Assembly (NCBI RefSeq): GCF_026914265.1
Contig: NC_069131.1
Coordinates: forward strand, 11,740,294-11,804,293
DNA length: 64,000 bases
Source: Mya arenaria
Lineage: Eukaryota; Mollusca; Bivalvia; Myida; Myidae
Direction: 5' to 3'
Each line of letters begins with the position of its first letter. The stretch's first letter is position 1. Under the pieces are notes generated by a model. The model did no database searches and was not told the DNA's origin. It saw only the letters and a program-made list of their open reading frames with translations. A program made the position numbers and the translations under genes. Below, piece after piece: positions 50,430-61,869 of this stretch.

Positions 50430-51560
50430 GCACATTCTTAGCGGAAACCATAACTGTAGTTCCTCTAGGTACGGACTGTTACAACACAGACGAGGTATCT
50501 CCAGATGACATTTTTGACTGATGCTTCTTCGGTTTAAGCTTATGCGCCCATGGGGACGACCAGGAACGTTGATGTGGACCAGAATACCTTCGACATCGCT
50601 CTGCCAGTACTCAATGATCGTGCACAGCTTCTGCAGTTAATAACCACAGGCGATTTGTTTATAGAAATCATCGACGACATTGCAGTCGGGACCATCAAGT
50701 AGTTCTTCAAGCTAGTACCGATGTGTTCCTTCCGCCGAAAATTGAAAGTCGTTCGACAAACAAACACTTAGTCGTAAAGAAAACAATAATACAAAAAGAA
50801 AAACAGTAAAATCCACACAATCTCACTACTGATGAAATAGAAGAGCATAGTTTTCGTTTCAATATTTACAAAGTACTGTAGTATTCCGCAGAGAAGCCGC
50901 ATCATCTGCTCGAAACGCCTTATCCGCCCTACCAACCAACTACGAAACAACCTCCACAAGTGTCATCGAGCCCATAACCACCACGCCAGTCCCCTGAACC
51001 GTTATCAACTTGATCAGGGTGTTTCTACTGCGATACCTGAGAATGTCAATAAAACTGCATCGCCGACTACATCAGTTAACTCAGAAAACCCTGTTCAGGA
51101 ATTATAGACAGAGCATCCATATTCATGTGTTTTTTTGCCCGGTCTATGACAGAGAACCAAGTTATACTGAGATGGTTCTTTCATCAACCCGCCCAAAAGA
51201 CCCTGTGGATCCCAGACCGTACCAACCATGAACTACTTCATTGATCAGTACGAACAATAAAAATCTTCCCCTAAAGATAATGGGGGTGTTGCCGGGTAAA
51301 CCATTGCAATGGAGTAACCACCATATGAAACAAACAATTCAACAACCCACTATACCCTATCCTGGATCTAGCTCAGTACAACACCAATCGCAAAGTTCAG
51401 GGCTTCGAACACCGCCTGCTGCTCCTGGCTCTACTGAAATGCTTTCTTGGCAGTAACATGATACAACGGCCAATGCTGTACTAAATGAAACAATTACTAA
51501 ACAAACCGTTGAAACGCTCGACATCTTACGAGTCTCTGGGATACGGCCCATCTAAACCAA
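50430..51560 (+). pseudogene. Degenerate coding region, unrecognised
   Basis: Protein-like pieces in changing frames: NVDVDQNTFDIALPVLNDRA then LLQLITTGDLFIEIIDDIAV near 50.56-50.70 kb; EAASSARNALSALPTNYETT near 50.9 kb; Ser/Thr/Pro-rich pieces to about 51.46 kb. GC content is above the surroundings. Stops prevent a single frame. It may be part of a transposon, perhaps the same insertion as the pogo-like sequence. No family can be named. Confidence 0.35.
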
Positions 51561-51789
51561 ATTGAACATCACAGTCCGATTATCATATTGTCATTTTGTA
51601 TTTCTTTATGTTGAGTACATACATGTATTGAATTTATAAAATCGTTAAAGGAATTATACGGATATTCAGTTTTTGCAATTCCAAAAAGAAAACGTGTTTG
51701 ACTGGAGTTATTTAAAACATGCATACTTCTTAAACTTATCAGAAACTCAAGAATAAAAGAATATGAACGAGAAAAACTTGATGGTGGTT

Positions 51790-53480
51790 GAGAGTTGATA
51801 AAGTCCGTGCATCTAAGTATATACACACATCGACAAAGACAAGCCGCGCACGAGACGTTTCTGATTAGTCACACCTCAAGGAAGTTTCAATTTAGATCAC
51901 GTTTTGGCCATTAACAAACCTAACTAGACGACATTGCCGAAAAATATCGTTAATTTAGCTTTCACATATTCAATGCATTGTCAGTGGCAAACTATTTTGG
52001 ATTTTACATGGGAGAAACCTTGTATTTTTAAAAAAAAAACTCAAACGCCCTTGGCGAGGTCGTTCTTCATAATGACTGTATTTTTAAATGCGTATTTTAA
52101 AATACAACTCATTGAAGATCATACAAACTCGGTTAAACTAGTATCGTGCTTCAACCATATCCGCCAATTAGACAAAGAATAAACATATTACCGGTGCTCA
52201 ACAAATACCTGCCAAACCGAGTATAAACTTTTATTACAAACACTACAAGCAATTATGCATTGCCAACAAAATTATCAGTAATTATAATTTTTTCACAAAT
52301 AAAAATCACATGATTCTTTTATTTGAGTAAAGGATAATGCATTTAGTAGAGAAATAAACTTTCATTATTTAACTGAAAATAATTTTAGATATCAATCAAC
52401 CCAAAATACAGTTTTCTGCTTAAGATTACAAGAAGGTATGACAAAACAATTTTCACTGCATGTAATTTACGTTATATTTCAAATTGAACGTGCAAAATAT
52501 TTGTTGTCTGAGTCAATGACAGTTCTGTCGTATTATTAAAATAGTAATGTTCTCAATACAAGTAAGCGAATGAAAGCATAATGCATAGCAACCAAGTTCA
52601 ATCTGAATAATTATTTGAGCAAACTTGCTCCTGACCAGAAAATTCGTCTATTAGGTGGACATCTCTTCATTTATAGATAAAGCTACTCTTTCAGTGTTTT
52701 TTTTTTTGCCAAGATAGCATGCATTATTCCTTGAGAAGTTAGTAGAACATCAATATAGGTCTACTTCGAAAAACAAGCCAATGAAAACTACGGACACGCC
52801 GGTAGTCAAAACTTCTAAAAAATAATACAAACCCTATCAAAGGCAAGGACCTTCACGACGCGGAACTAGGTACACAAACGTACATATACCACATACACAC
52901 TTACAAACACCGCAAACAGATCACACATGCATCAACATAACTTTACCGATAAATGATGGCATTACCACCTTTGGTTGACCAGTGAAACTCGAGTGCACTT
53001 GAACACGAGTCTACATGGGCTTTAACTAGTTTATGTGTCCATTGCCTCACACTTATCCCAACATTTATCAATAGTGACACCATTGGAAATGGAAGCCTCA
53101 TCAGGGTCAGCGTAAACTTGAAAACAATAAAAAAAAAATGTAATACAAACCTTGTTCAGAGGCAAGGGCCTAAACGTACACAGACATACATTCACCACAT
53201 ACACACTGACAAACACCACAAACAGGCCACACACGCATCAACATAACTTTACCGATAAATGATGAAATTACCACCTTTGGTTGACCAGTGAAACTCGAGT
53301 TCACTTGAACACGAGTCTACATGGGCTTTAACTAGTTTATGTGGCCACTTTCTCACACTTATCCGAAAATTTATCAATAATTTGAAATAGGACCCTCATC
53401 AGGATCAGCGTCAACTTGAAAACAATAAAGCATAAAGTAAAACACAACATCAAAACTAGTACGGTAGTTTCAAGAATACA
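51790..53480. repeat. Duplicated ART 3' flank, left copy (with segment F, copy 3)
   Basis: Collinear with 62.20-63.29 kb; for example CAAAGACAAGCCGCGCACGA, CCTAACTAGACGAC and CGTTAATTTAGCTTTCACA occur in both. The left copy is longer because it contains an extra tandem duplication of about 320 bases (52.79-53.11 and 53.12-53.43 kb). It shows that the last two ART genes were duplicated with at least 1.7 kb of 3' flank. Confidence 0.85.
52790..53430. repeat. Local tandem duplication of about 320 bp
   Basis: Two copies share ACCACCTTTGGTTGACCAGT and ACGAGTCTACATGGGCTTTA. On the minus strand each copy starts a short open stretch after the acceptor-like TTGTTTTCAAG; in the right part of the first copy it runs 31 codons (YADPDEASISNGVTIDKCWD...) to a stop at 53031-53033. 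Confidence 0.8.
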
Positions 53481-53794
53481 ACGAACGGATGCAGACATAA
53501 CAGGCAAACGATGAAATTATGCCGGAGTGAAAGTTCTAGTTCATGAAATAATCATTGTACAAACCACGAGAACAAAAAAACAATGAAAATGGAATAAAAC
53601 CATACAAACATCTAAAAATATCATCAATTAAAACACATGAAGTGTTTAAAAGCACTATGATAACTAGATTCAGTAGCATTAATATATTTGTTATTTTTCT
53701 ATCCGTAGCGTTCCACACATTTAACATTTGTTTTTTCTAAAATGGTAAAGCGTAAATTCGATATTTTGTATTTACAAAGATACGCTATTTTCAT

Positions 53795-55871
53795 TCACCA
53801 AACTAGTGTTAATGCAATGAAAAACAAGGCACTTAAGAAGCTCGTAGGCATCGAGGCACCAGATGTTGTGCCACCCGAGCAATCGCATTTGCCCGAGTTA
53901 AGAGCCGACCCGGAAACGCTTGGTGGAATATTGCCTGTCACGACTGCAAACGCCTTCATTTTCGTATCCGTTGGTAGTTTTAATTCATTTGTTTTGGCTT
54001 CTATTTCCTGCGTGTCCGTTATATATTCTTCAACATATAATTGACTTTTCGATTGTAGTAAAACTTCTTTTTCAGGGAATGCTGAATATTTGTCTATGTA
54101 TGTGCCAGCTGGAGAAGCAGTAAGTTTGAAAAATATTTTGTCTTTACTTAGGAACTGGGTTGTCTGGCTTGCGTCCAATGATGTACTCCAGAAGTCATAA
54201 TTCATTAAGATGTATCCTTTTTTAATATCGCTACACTGACAAGCCCTGAAAAGTGTATTCCCCGTTTGGAGGCCTAACACTGACAATGCTCTATTGAGCA
54301 AATCTTCTGTGTCCAGCCAAATGGGCTCATTTGTTCGACCTCGAAGTTTATCATTCAATACTCTGTAAAATGACCATCCATATTTTTTATTATTGAAGTT
54401 CTTACATTCTTGTGTGTACACGTTGACCAGGGCTTTTGCCATACCGATGGTATCCGTGTATTGATTTGTGTTTGTCCTTTCCCAACATTCATTATCTTCG
54501 TTGTTGAAATGTCTCCTAAAGATATCTCTGACTTCATCAGCGTAGGAAAACCCTAAAATGTACAAGTTATGGATTGGAATCAGAATATAAAATGGAAAAA
54601 AACATGGATATATGCAAACACATTGAGAATGACTCGACTAGTTTTGGTTTTATCTTATATATAGCTTTATTTTAATATTTTGTCGGGTATAGAGTTAAGG
54701 GTTTTTTTCTGTATACTTTCATGAACAATGCCATTGAGTAAACGATTTCATAACGATACACGACAGTTCTTTACGATTTGCCACATATAATCAATCTTGC
54801 ATATTTGGTTGTAAAGAAGCTCTTAGTAACGGTTAAGATTCTTCATTCATATTTTGAAAAACCACGAAATACTGAGTCAATAATAATCCTCAAATGTTAT
54901 CATGGTACTTCAAACAGATTTTGAATATCAACCCGTGATAGGTAATCAGTAGACCAAGCTCAGTAGCAAAAAGTTTAAACAAAAACCCGGTTTAATGGCA
55001 CTGGGTAATCGCCAAAGACATAGAATACAAAAGCAAAAAATCACAAACAAGAAACATGGAAGAACAGCACAAACTCCACAAACAGCACAGTGCACAAGAT
55101 TCTTTAAGAATATTTTTATGAACAGCTACAGAAACAAGCTCAGTAGCCAAGAGTTTAAACATAAACCCGGTTTAATGTTTAAAGTCGAAGGAAAGGTACT
55201 GATTATGTGTTATGTATGCTCTGGAACAATATGGTAAAAGTGAAAGTTTTTATTCATTATTCACTAATTCTAAAACATTTCTATAATCTTGGATTTTACT
55301 ATTCTGGAAGGATTATATATCAACCTTTTGTAGGAATTATTCTGAAAGTTTTTTTAGATTAAAATAGTACTCATATAATGTGTCAAATATATCATAAGAA
55401 TTTAATTAGTAAGACGATTTAATAAATTTACGATTAATCAAATTTACCAACACATATGTACCAGAACGATATAAATCTATTAAATGTTATTCAAACTATT
55501 TGCTTTCGACACCCGCGTTATTGTAAGAACTTTTGATTTGCAAACTGTACTCATATATACAAACAGTTTCCCCAAGCATTCTTTTTCGTCACATAACATT
55601 TGTTTTGCTCAATGGTCTGGTTTATTTAAAATTGATATAAACTGTTGTTTTCATCGACACACAATCGATTCATCTAACGAATGATTTCCCGTATAAAGAC
55701 ATAAAGAAACTTTAGGTATTTCTCTCATTGACTTGAAAGTAACAAACTCATTGTTATCAATTTTTCGGAAAATATGACCATTAAAATAAGTTGTTGAAAT
55801 GTTTTACCTTCAACTAAGCTAGAACTGCAAATGATAATCCCGAAAATCTGAAACAAGATATTAACCTTCAT
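53795..55871 (-). CDS. GPI-anchored mono-ADP-ribosyltransferase (ecto-ART type), apparently intact
   Basis: Two exons: 55871-55808 and 54552-53795, joined in phase 1, giving about 273 residues. Residues 1-21 are a signal peptide (M at 55871). The intron starts GTAAAAC and ends CATTTTAG. In the mature protein the R-S-E set of arginine-type ARTs is complete: Arg at about 124 (TLFRACQ), FWSTSL at 143-147, PEKEVLL with Glu at about 182 and 184. The E-x-E form fits arginine as acceptor. Near the end are a Cys-Asp-Cys pair, a small-residue stretch (GGTTSGASM) and about 15 hydrophobic residues, the plan of a GPI-attachment signal. Role by family: transfers ADP-ribose from NAD to proteins at the cell surface. 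The apparent ATG at 54565 lies in the intron. Length fits vertebrate ecto-ARTs (about 270-330). Substrate unknown. Confidence 0.88.
54955..55185. repeat. Dispersed repeat R, copies in the ART intron
   Basis: 54.955-55.105 kb nearly repeats 30.985-31.13 kb. A shorter part recurs at once at 55.13-55.185 kb (CTCAGTAGCCAAGAGTTTAA). It lies in the single intron of the intact ART gene. Confidence 0.7.
55808..55871 (-). CDS. ART gene exon 1: signal peptide
   Basis: Twenty-one codons plus one base, from ATG to the GAAG/GTAAAAC border. The hydrophobic core (ILFQIFGIIIC) and following Ser-rich end match a secretory leader. The equivalent exon of pseudogene 1 (23857-23788) has the same border, which confirms the exon. 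Confidence 0.85.
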
Positions 55872-56410
55872 TGTCTATATTTGTTCACGTTATGATTTTC
55901 GTGTTTTTGTTCAACGACGCACTTAACTATTTGGAATTTGGTAAGGTTTACAGTGCATTTCATAATGATTAAGCTTTCAATAGGTTGTCTGTTTAACAAA
56001 TTTATTCAACTTAAACTAAACCGACAGTAACAATAAGAATAGATCCGTTTAAGCAAATTTATTTGAAAACAAAAATCACAAATATCATCTGTTTAATGCT
56101 CGACATATATTGGTGAAGTTCATCAATATCGGGGTTTTTTTTAACTGCAACAACAAATATTTAATCCATACTGTTCAAATTTCTAAATGCGTTTTAATTT
56201 AGTATTGCTATTCTATACGCCGTGTAAGATTGTTTAGAGGAATATATAACGTACAATTTCATTATGCCATCGTTTTTTTTTTTCGTTTTTGTCTGATGCA
56301 AGAAGAAAAGCGTCTTTTTGCTCGCGACATATTGTGTCAAATATTGTACTCAACTCTTGCCCATTCACCTATTTTCGCCCATATAAAAGTTTTAATTTAG
56401 TTTAAACATT
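55872..56410. other. 5' flank of the intact ART gene
   Basis: AT-rich, no TATA element that I would defend. Contains a T-run at 56273-56283. This is where the promoter of the ART gene should lie. Confidence 0.4.
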
Positions 56411-56411
56411 A

Positions 56412-56640
56412 TCAATTTTACAACGATTATGCTAACTTATAGTGAGTCATTTTCGTTGGCACGATTTTGCGCGAGGGTGTGGTCTTGTGATGTTTGGAAA
56501 ACCGGAGTACCCGGAGAAAACCCACTTGTCCAGCTTGGTGACCACTTGCCAAACTCACATGCTCCCAGGCCGGAAATCGAACCCGGGTTGCCTTGGAGAA
56601 AAGCGAGTGCGCTAACCACTGCGCTAACCGGACAACCAAT
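56412..56640 (-). mobile_element. tRNA-derived SINE, family A, copy 3
   Basis: Best preserved of the family. Minus strand: GGTTGTCCGGTTAGCGCAGT (A box TAGCGCAGTGG) and AACCCGGGTTCGATTTCC (B box), then the body with GGTCACCAAGCTGGACAAGT and CTCCGGGTACTCCGGTTTTC. It ends in GTTGTAAAATTG like copy 1. Located about 550 bases upstream of the intact ART gene. Confidence 0.85.
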
Positions 56641-56649
56641 TGTAATTTC

Positions 56650-57560
56650 AGTGCTTATAAAACAAACAAAAATGATTACTTTTTGATTACTTTTTAGGTA
56701 GACCCCTATGTTAATACAGCCTTCAAGTATTTTTCTTTTCTAAACCACAAACCGCTTTCGTCTTTTTGTGTTGTTGCTTACTGTATGAGTTTTGATCAAA
56801 GATATAAAACTATTCAGACTTAAATTAATTTGAACCATAAAATTGTTTTAATGCTATTTATCCAAAAGTTTATTGACCTGGTGTAGACAAGTATGCGTAT
56901 TCCAGTGATGCAGAGAACAATGGAACATTCTAGTTGTGGTAGGAATTCGCACCTTCAGTATAATGTTTAAACTGATCGCTATGTCCAAGCTGCTGAAGAT
57001 GCTGTGAACGATAACATTTTATGGGGAAAATTGTAACCTGGACTCATTGTATGATGTTTTAAACTATAGCAAAAATCACTTAGATAAGTAAGTAAATGAT
57101 TTACTATAAAATACTATTTATGTTAAGACGTGTGTAAATAACATGTCATATATTATATTTGATATTTCGTTTCGTCTTCATGGACGGCAATTCTATAATT
57201 ACTAAAATTACTAACCTTAAAAAAGTTATTAAAGTTAGGCTGGTTTAATACTAGCTGTAAACGATGTCGAGATAAGTTATATAGATGCAAACGCTTATTC
57301 AATTCCAACCCGCCTGCTGAAAATTACATTATATTTTTAAATGAGTTTTGTAAAGCTCGAAATAGTATGATATTCATAACAAAGCAAAAAGGTTCTCGTT
57401 TACTGCTCGGTGTGTCACTACAATTTCTATTATTTAGAATATTCGAAGATTTAGTCTCTGAATGACAATTTTAAACTGATACCGTTAAATGGATCTCGCA
57501 TTTTGAACAGAACAGTATTGTTAGTAACCAGGAAGTATATTAACGCTCAAACTCCTATGA
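56650..57560. other. AT-rich stretch, no gene seen
   Basis: A piece near 57.48-57.53 kb (TTTTGAACAGAACAGTA) matches 26.51-26.54 kb, another shared flank word of the ART cluster. No exon. Confidence 0.45.
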
Positions 57561-57608
57561 CTAATTCAAAAGGTAACAAAAGGTAACACAAGCAAAATCA
57601 GGTACCGA

Positions 57609-57960
57609 TTGAAAATATTAATTCTGATAGTATTCCAAAACGCGACCGCTGCCGTCAACGACCATTTAAATCGTCCTATTTCAAATGACGAGATAGAGAA
57701 AAGTTTAAAGAAATTAAAAATAGGCAAATCACACGGTAAAGATGGAATAGGGGCAGAATTCTATAAAAACACTATCCCTAGTATAACACCGATTTTCAAT
57801 ATGTTATTCAACCGCATTCTAGACACAGGTGATTTCCAGATTTTTGGAGTGAAAATATTATTGTTCCGATCTTTAAATCAGGTTGCAAGCAAGACCCAAA
57901 CAATTATAGGGGCATCTCATTAATAAATGTTATGTATAAAGTATATCTTAAAGATAACAA
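57609..57960 (+). pseudogene. LINE reverse transcriptase fragment (N-terminal RT)
   Basis: Reads LNRPISNDEIEKSLKKLKIG and KSHGKDGIGAEFYKN, then FNMLFNRILDTGDF, the start of a LINE RT domain. A frame change follows; in the next frame IIVPIFKSG and PNNYRGISLINVMYK continue the domain. Motif A, YADD and the rest are absent, replaced by another element at about 57.98 kb. Flanked by a 20-base direct repeat, AAAGGTAACAAAAGGTAACA, at about 57570 and 58856. Confidence 0.85.
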
Positions 57961-57984
57961 GAAAAAAGTTGATGCATAGCATCA

Positions 57985-58853
57985 AGTCGGCGCAATGAAA
58001 TTAGAAGAAAAACGTGCGTGCAGATAACCAAGATGTTTATTATTTCAATAATATTTTTTTGTTTATGTTGGGTGTACATATGCTCAAGGGATAGTTAATG
58101 ATATCGTTACAATAGTTTAAGCCCGGAGTTATAGATATTCTGTTTTATTTTTCCAACTTAATCCTCAGGTACAAACTAAATTATAACAAAAATATACATA
58201 CGTTTCTTCGGAAGAAAAAGAGTCAATGGTCCAATACATAGATTTCAATAGCATGTAATTCACCTTTTATTTGTACTGGCATGTTATGTGAATTCCTTGC
58301 TTTATATTTTGTATACCGGTAAGGTTTTGTAACACAATTCACTCATATGAGTATATAGAGCGGGGATTAAAATACTATACATCAAGAGGGAATTATCTGG
58401 AGTTCATTCTTTCGAATGACATTTTCAAAACAAACAATTAAGCTCAAGGTTAATTTTTCAAAACTCGGCATTTTGGTTGCCACCAAGGGAGATTACTGCG
58501 TATAAGGTTAACAAACATAAAGGAGATTGTAATAGTACCGTGTAACCTTCATTCATTTTTGATATCAATCGGAACACCTCGGCCTGTATCTATCTCGGAG
58601 ATGGCCGAGTTGTTATGATTGAGTTGGTATTTGCAATAAAAAAATTCAAAATGATAAGTACGGCTATTATATTCTAAGGTTTCATTATCAATTAAAGTGT
58701 TAAGTTTTATAAAACATACTAAACTTTATATTTTATCATGCAACGTCGAAACTATTGAAATCCATTGTTCTGCAATTTATGAACTAGTCCTTAAGTTGGA
58801 ATATTTCTAAAGTAATATCAAATATAGTCGGCGCCCTTCTGGGCGCCGACTAA
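57985..58853. mobile_element. Element with AGTCGGCGC terminal inverted repeats
   Basis: Begins AAGTCGGCGCAATG and ends GGGCGCCGACTAA, so AGTCGGCGC is repeated in inverted orientation. The right end also forms a tight hairpin, GGCGCCCTTCTGGGCGCC. About 870 AT-rich bases between, no frame. A piece near 58.57-58.64 kb (TCGGAACACCTCGG, GGCCGAGTTGTTATGATTG) recurs near 59.90-59.99 kb. Probably a non-autonomous DNA element inserted in or beside the LINE fragment. Confidence 0.5.
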
Positions 58854-59149
58854 TAAAGGTAACAAAAGGTAACATAAATTATGAAAACAGGAAGAAATGT
58901 TTTAAAAAATAACCTTGAATAAATTAAACAAATCAATATCACAGACGATAACCGTATTCTTACAATATGAAAAATAAACATTCCATTTGCCTGTGTGGTC
59001 TTTTTTTGCATTGTCAAGGCTTGACAGTAAACAATGCTGCTTTTGAAAATAAAATTGAAATTAAAGGATAAGCGTACCAGCCATTATGTTATGGAATACG
59101 GTTAGGGCCATCACCTGTGAATGTGTTGATCTGAAACGCGATACACCAA

Positions 59150-59420
59150 AGTACGATGAAGAAAACGCGACAGTACGATGATGGAAACGCGACATAACGA
59201 TAACGAAAACGCGATAATACGACAGTACGATTATAATAATGCGATAAATTATCGTGATTGCACCATCGTACTGTCGCGTTTTCATCATCGTGGTTTCGTG
59301 CTTTCGCGGTTTCAACATCGTAGTATCGTACTGTCGGGTTTTCATCATCGTACTTTCGCGTTTTCATCATCGTACTATCGCGTTTTCATCATCGTACTGT
59401 CGTGTTTTCATCATTGTGAT
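59150..59420. repeat. Inverted minisatellite (TTTTCATCATCGTACTRTCGCG)
   Basis: The right half (59.26-59.42 kb) has about seven units of roughly 23 bases on the plus strand. The left half (59.15-59.24 kb) has about four units in the opposite orientation. The centre is near 59.24-59.26 kb. The whole can form a long hairpin. Open frames on both strands are side effects of the repeat. Confidence 0.85.
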
Positions 59421-60003
59421 CCTTGTATTGCCGTCATACGAGTTCTTTATGTTATAACTATCCACTTTATATGTTATATCAAGTGGACGTAACAATACTT
59501 GGGGATGTATACATATATCTTGCTTTTCAGTTCATTGCATATTCAACGCACAATACATTGCCTCTTATTTTATCCTTGTATTGTCTTCAATGTTCGCTGT
59601 TTGTTTTTTTAGGCTGGACGCTGGTCATACCAGTTCTTTATGTAAGAACTATCCACTTTTTAAGTTATATCCACGCTGTGCTAGTAAATAAGCATATGAG
59701 AATATATGGAAATATTGTGATTATATAAACAATAATGATGAAAATATAAGCCGAAAAGGACCCGGCCAAAATGTAGATATGCCGAAATGACCCGACACCG
59801 CTGAATGTGATAACGCAAGGTACCATTTCCGTAATAACATCCGAGTAACCACGATTTGGGAGTTGTGAAAAATATTGTGCACACCAACAATGTCAATCGG
59901 AACATCTCGGTCATTATACAACATACTAAACGAGGTCTATGCCCAAGATTGCCGGAGATGGACGAGTTGTTACGATTGCAATTATGTATCGCTATTTTGT
60001 CGT
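59421..60003. other. No gene seen; short duplication
   Basis: 59.44-59.48 and 59.62-59.67 kb share AGTTCTTTATGT and AACTATCCACTTT. The piece at 59.89-59.99 kb resembles 58.57-58.64 kb. Confidence 0.4.
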
Positions 60004-60380
60004 TTAAAGTGAAACTCTTATTCAAAATCAATACATGTACACATGTTTAACAAACATCAATTTTGACTGATAAACCTTAAACTACCTTACTGAATAATGC
60101 ACTTATTGAAAATATGTATTACTGATAACAAGATTGTTACCATGTATTTAATAGCAGAAAGCTCTAAAATATTAAATGATTGGTGAATCCAAAAAGAATA
60201 ACTGTAGTCTATTATAGTGTCATGAGGTAGAAATACTGTGTTTTATGCTCATTTCTTTCAAATTAAACACGGTATCCTTCATAAGAACCATTGTTTTCTA
60301 CATTTATACATCCTTTTTGGAATTTTAAACAAAGTACTGCTTGTGGTAAATGTTATTTGGTAGTAAGAGTGCATCTTTAA
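60004..60380 (-). mobile_element. Inverted-repeat element, family 3, copy 3
   Basis: Opposite orientation to the copies at 33.87 and 43.04 kb. Ends TTAAAGTGAAACTCTTA (left) and TAGTAAGAGTGCATCTTTAA (right). The body aligns with the other copies, for example CACGGTATCCTTCATAAGAA. Confidence 0.85.
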
Positions 60381-60610
60381 TAAATTTGTAATGGTTCGGC
60401 TACTTCAGTGTTAATTCGAAAAGTTTACCAAAAAATGTCAATTGAAAACGCTTGAACATCCCGTCGTTAAACTGAATAAAAAGTATTCATAGATGGTGCA
60501 TGACCTTTACCAATTCAGTTATTAATTCAATATCATTAAGAATTAAGATAATAGTGTTGTCGAATGCATGGCTTAAGTACTCTTAATAGTAAGGTTGGTC
60601 ATGAATAGTG

Positions 60611-60731
60611 TGTGTGTGTGTGTGTGTGTGTGCGTGTGTGCGTGTGTGCGTGTGCGCGTGTGCGCGTGTCATGCGTGTGCGCGTGTGTGCGTGTGTGCGC
60701 GTGCGCGCGTGAGTGCGTGCGTGCGTGTGTT
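60611..60731. repeat. (GT)n / (GTGC) microsatellite
   Basis: GT repeat with regular GC interruptions, about 120 bases. Confidence 0.95.
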
Positions 60732-61567
60732 TTATTAGTCATTATTGATATAAAAGTCATGATTAAAACCTGCGGTCTCGACGTATTTTGGTATACGTGT
60801 TTACATACCGAAATCGACGTGATACAGATCACCAGAAAATCGTCCTATCATAATATCCCCTATAAATTTCATATATATAATAATGATTTGGATATTAATG
60901 TTCAATAAAATCCATTCAACCGCGTCATTGAGCTTGTTTCTGTAATTTTTCATATAAATCTTGATGTCTTAGTTTGCTTCACTTTAGAACCTTGTTCGCT
61001 TGATATCTGAAGAGACGTAAACCTACACAGTTTATAATACACAGTTGCCGCTTTTAATTTGTTTGATTGTATAGTAAACTATTGGGATTTACCAAACTTA
61101 CACAAACTTGACCAGATATTTACTTAAATAATAAAACATCCAATTCAGCCCGATTCACATTAGGCTGTTAGGTCTGGTAAATCATAACTCACTCACGGAT
61201 ATGTAGCCTTAAACTGGTTTGAAGTGCAAACTAATTTGAAGGGAAAGATGGCCATGGGAGGTAGAATGAATGGTATTTCTTATTTACAACTTAAATATGC
61301 GTCTTGAAATTATGAAAGCAAAAAGTCCAAAATATAAAACAAGCATTCAAAGAAGCGTTGCTTTGTTGGGTTACAAGTGACTCATAATACAGGGAAAACG
61401 TTTCCCTACTATTAGGTTCACAAAATAAGATTTACATTCCGTTCATTTATAGTGTTCCATGTCCAAGTAATATCTGAACGTTGTATGCCATATGTCGTAG
61501 CAGACTGTCAGGAATCTCCATCAGTGTAGTGGGTGGACTGTTTTTCATTGCAGCAGCTATGCACCTT
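60732..61567. other. AT-rich stretch, no gene seen
   Basis: No exon or repeat recognised. Confidence 0.5.
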
Positions 61568-61867
61568 ATGCACCAGTCAATTGTAGCCACGCCCCCAAGG
61601 TCCCGGGCATAGCGGGGATTTTGACTTTTGGACCAGCCAAGCCCGGGTAAAATCCCCGCCCTGCGGGAACGAACTGCTGGTAAGTTCCATGCCAAATGCC
61701 CCCGCAGCCCAGGGACCCTAGGTAATGCCCATTATCCGCTATTTTTGGCGCGAAGACAACGCCACCGCATTCATCCGGCACTGCGGGAACAACTGGAAGG
61801 TAAAAACACGGCCCATTTATCCCCGGTATACCCCCGGACCGGGGGGGGGGGCGATTGACTAGTGCAT
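61568..61867. mobile_element. Inverted-repeat element, family 1, copy C
   Basis: Ends ATGCACCAGTCAATTGTAGC and GCGATTGACTAGTGCAT. About 300 bases, GC-rich inside with a run of ten G. The longest copy of the family; its inside is in the opposite orientation to copies A and B (ATTCATCCGGCACTGCGGGA here). Confidence 0.8.
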
Positions 61868-61869
61868 TA

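Noticed and set aside
53742..54123. Plus-strand frames antisense to the ART exon
   Set aside because: Shadows of the minus-strand coding exon; the ART motifs are only on the minus strand.
54553..54565. ATG at 54565 as the start of the ART protein
   Set aside because: The first four codons are intronic: an acceptor (TTTTAG) ends at 54553 and the leader exon lies at 55808-55871. Pseudogene 1 has the same exon border.
59061..59492. Overlapping frames of about 100 codons on both strands
   Set aside because: Generated by the inverted 23-bp minisatellite, whose units lack stops in several frames.
60599..60908. Cys/Val or His/Thr-rich frames
   Set aside because: Read-through of the GT microsatellite.
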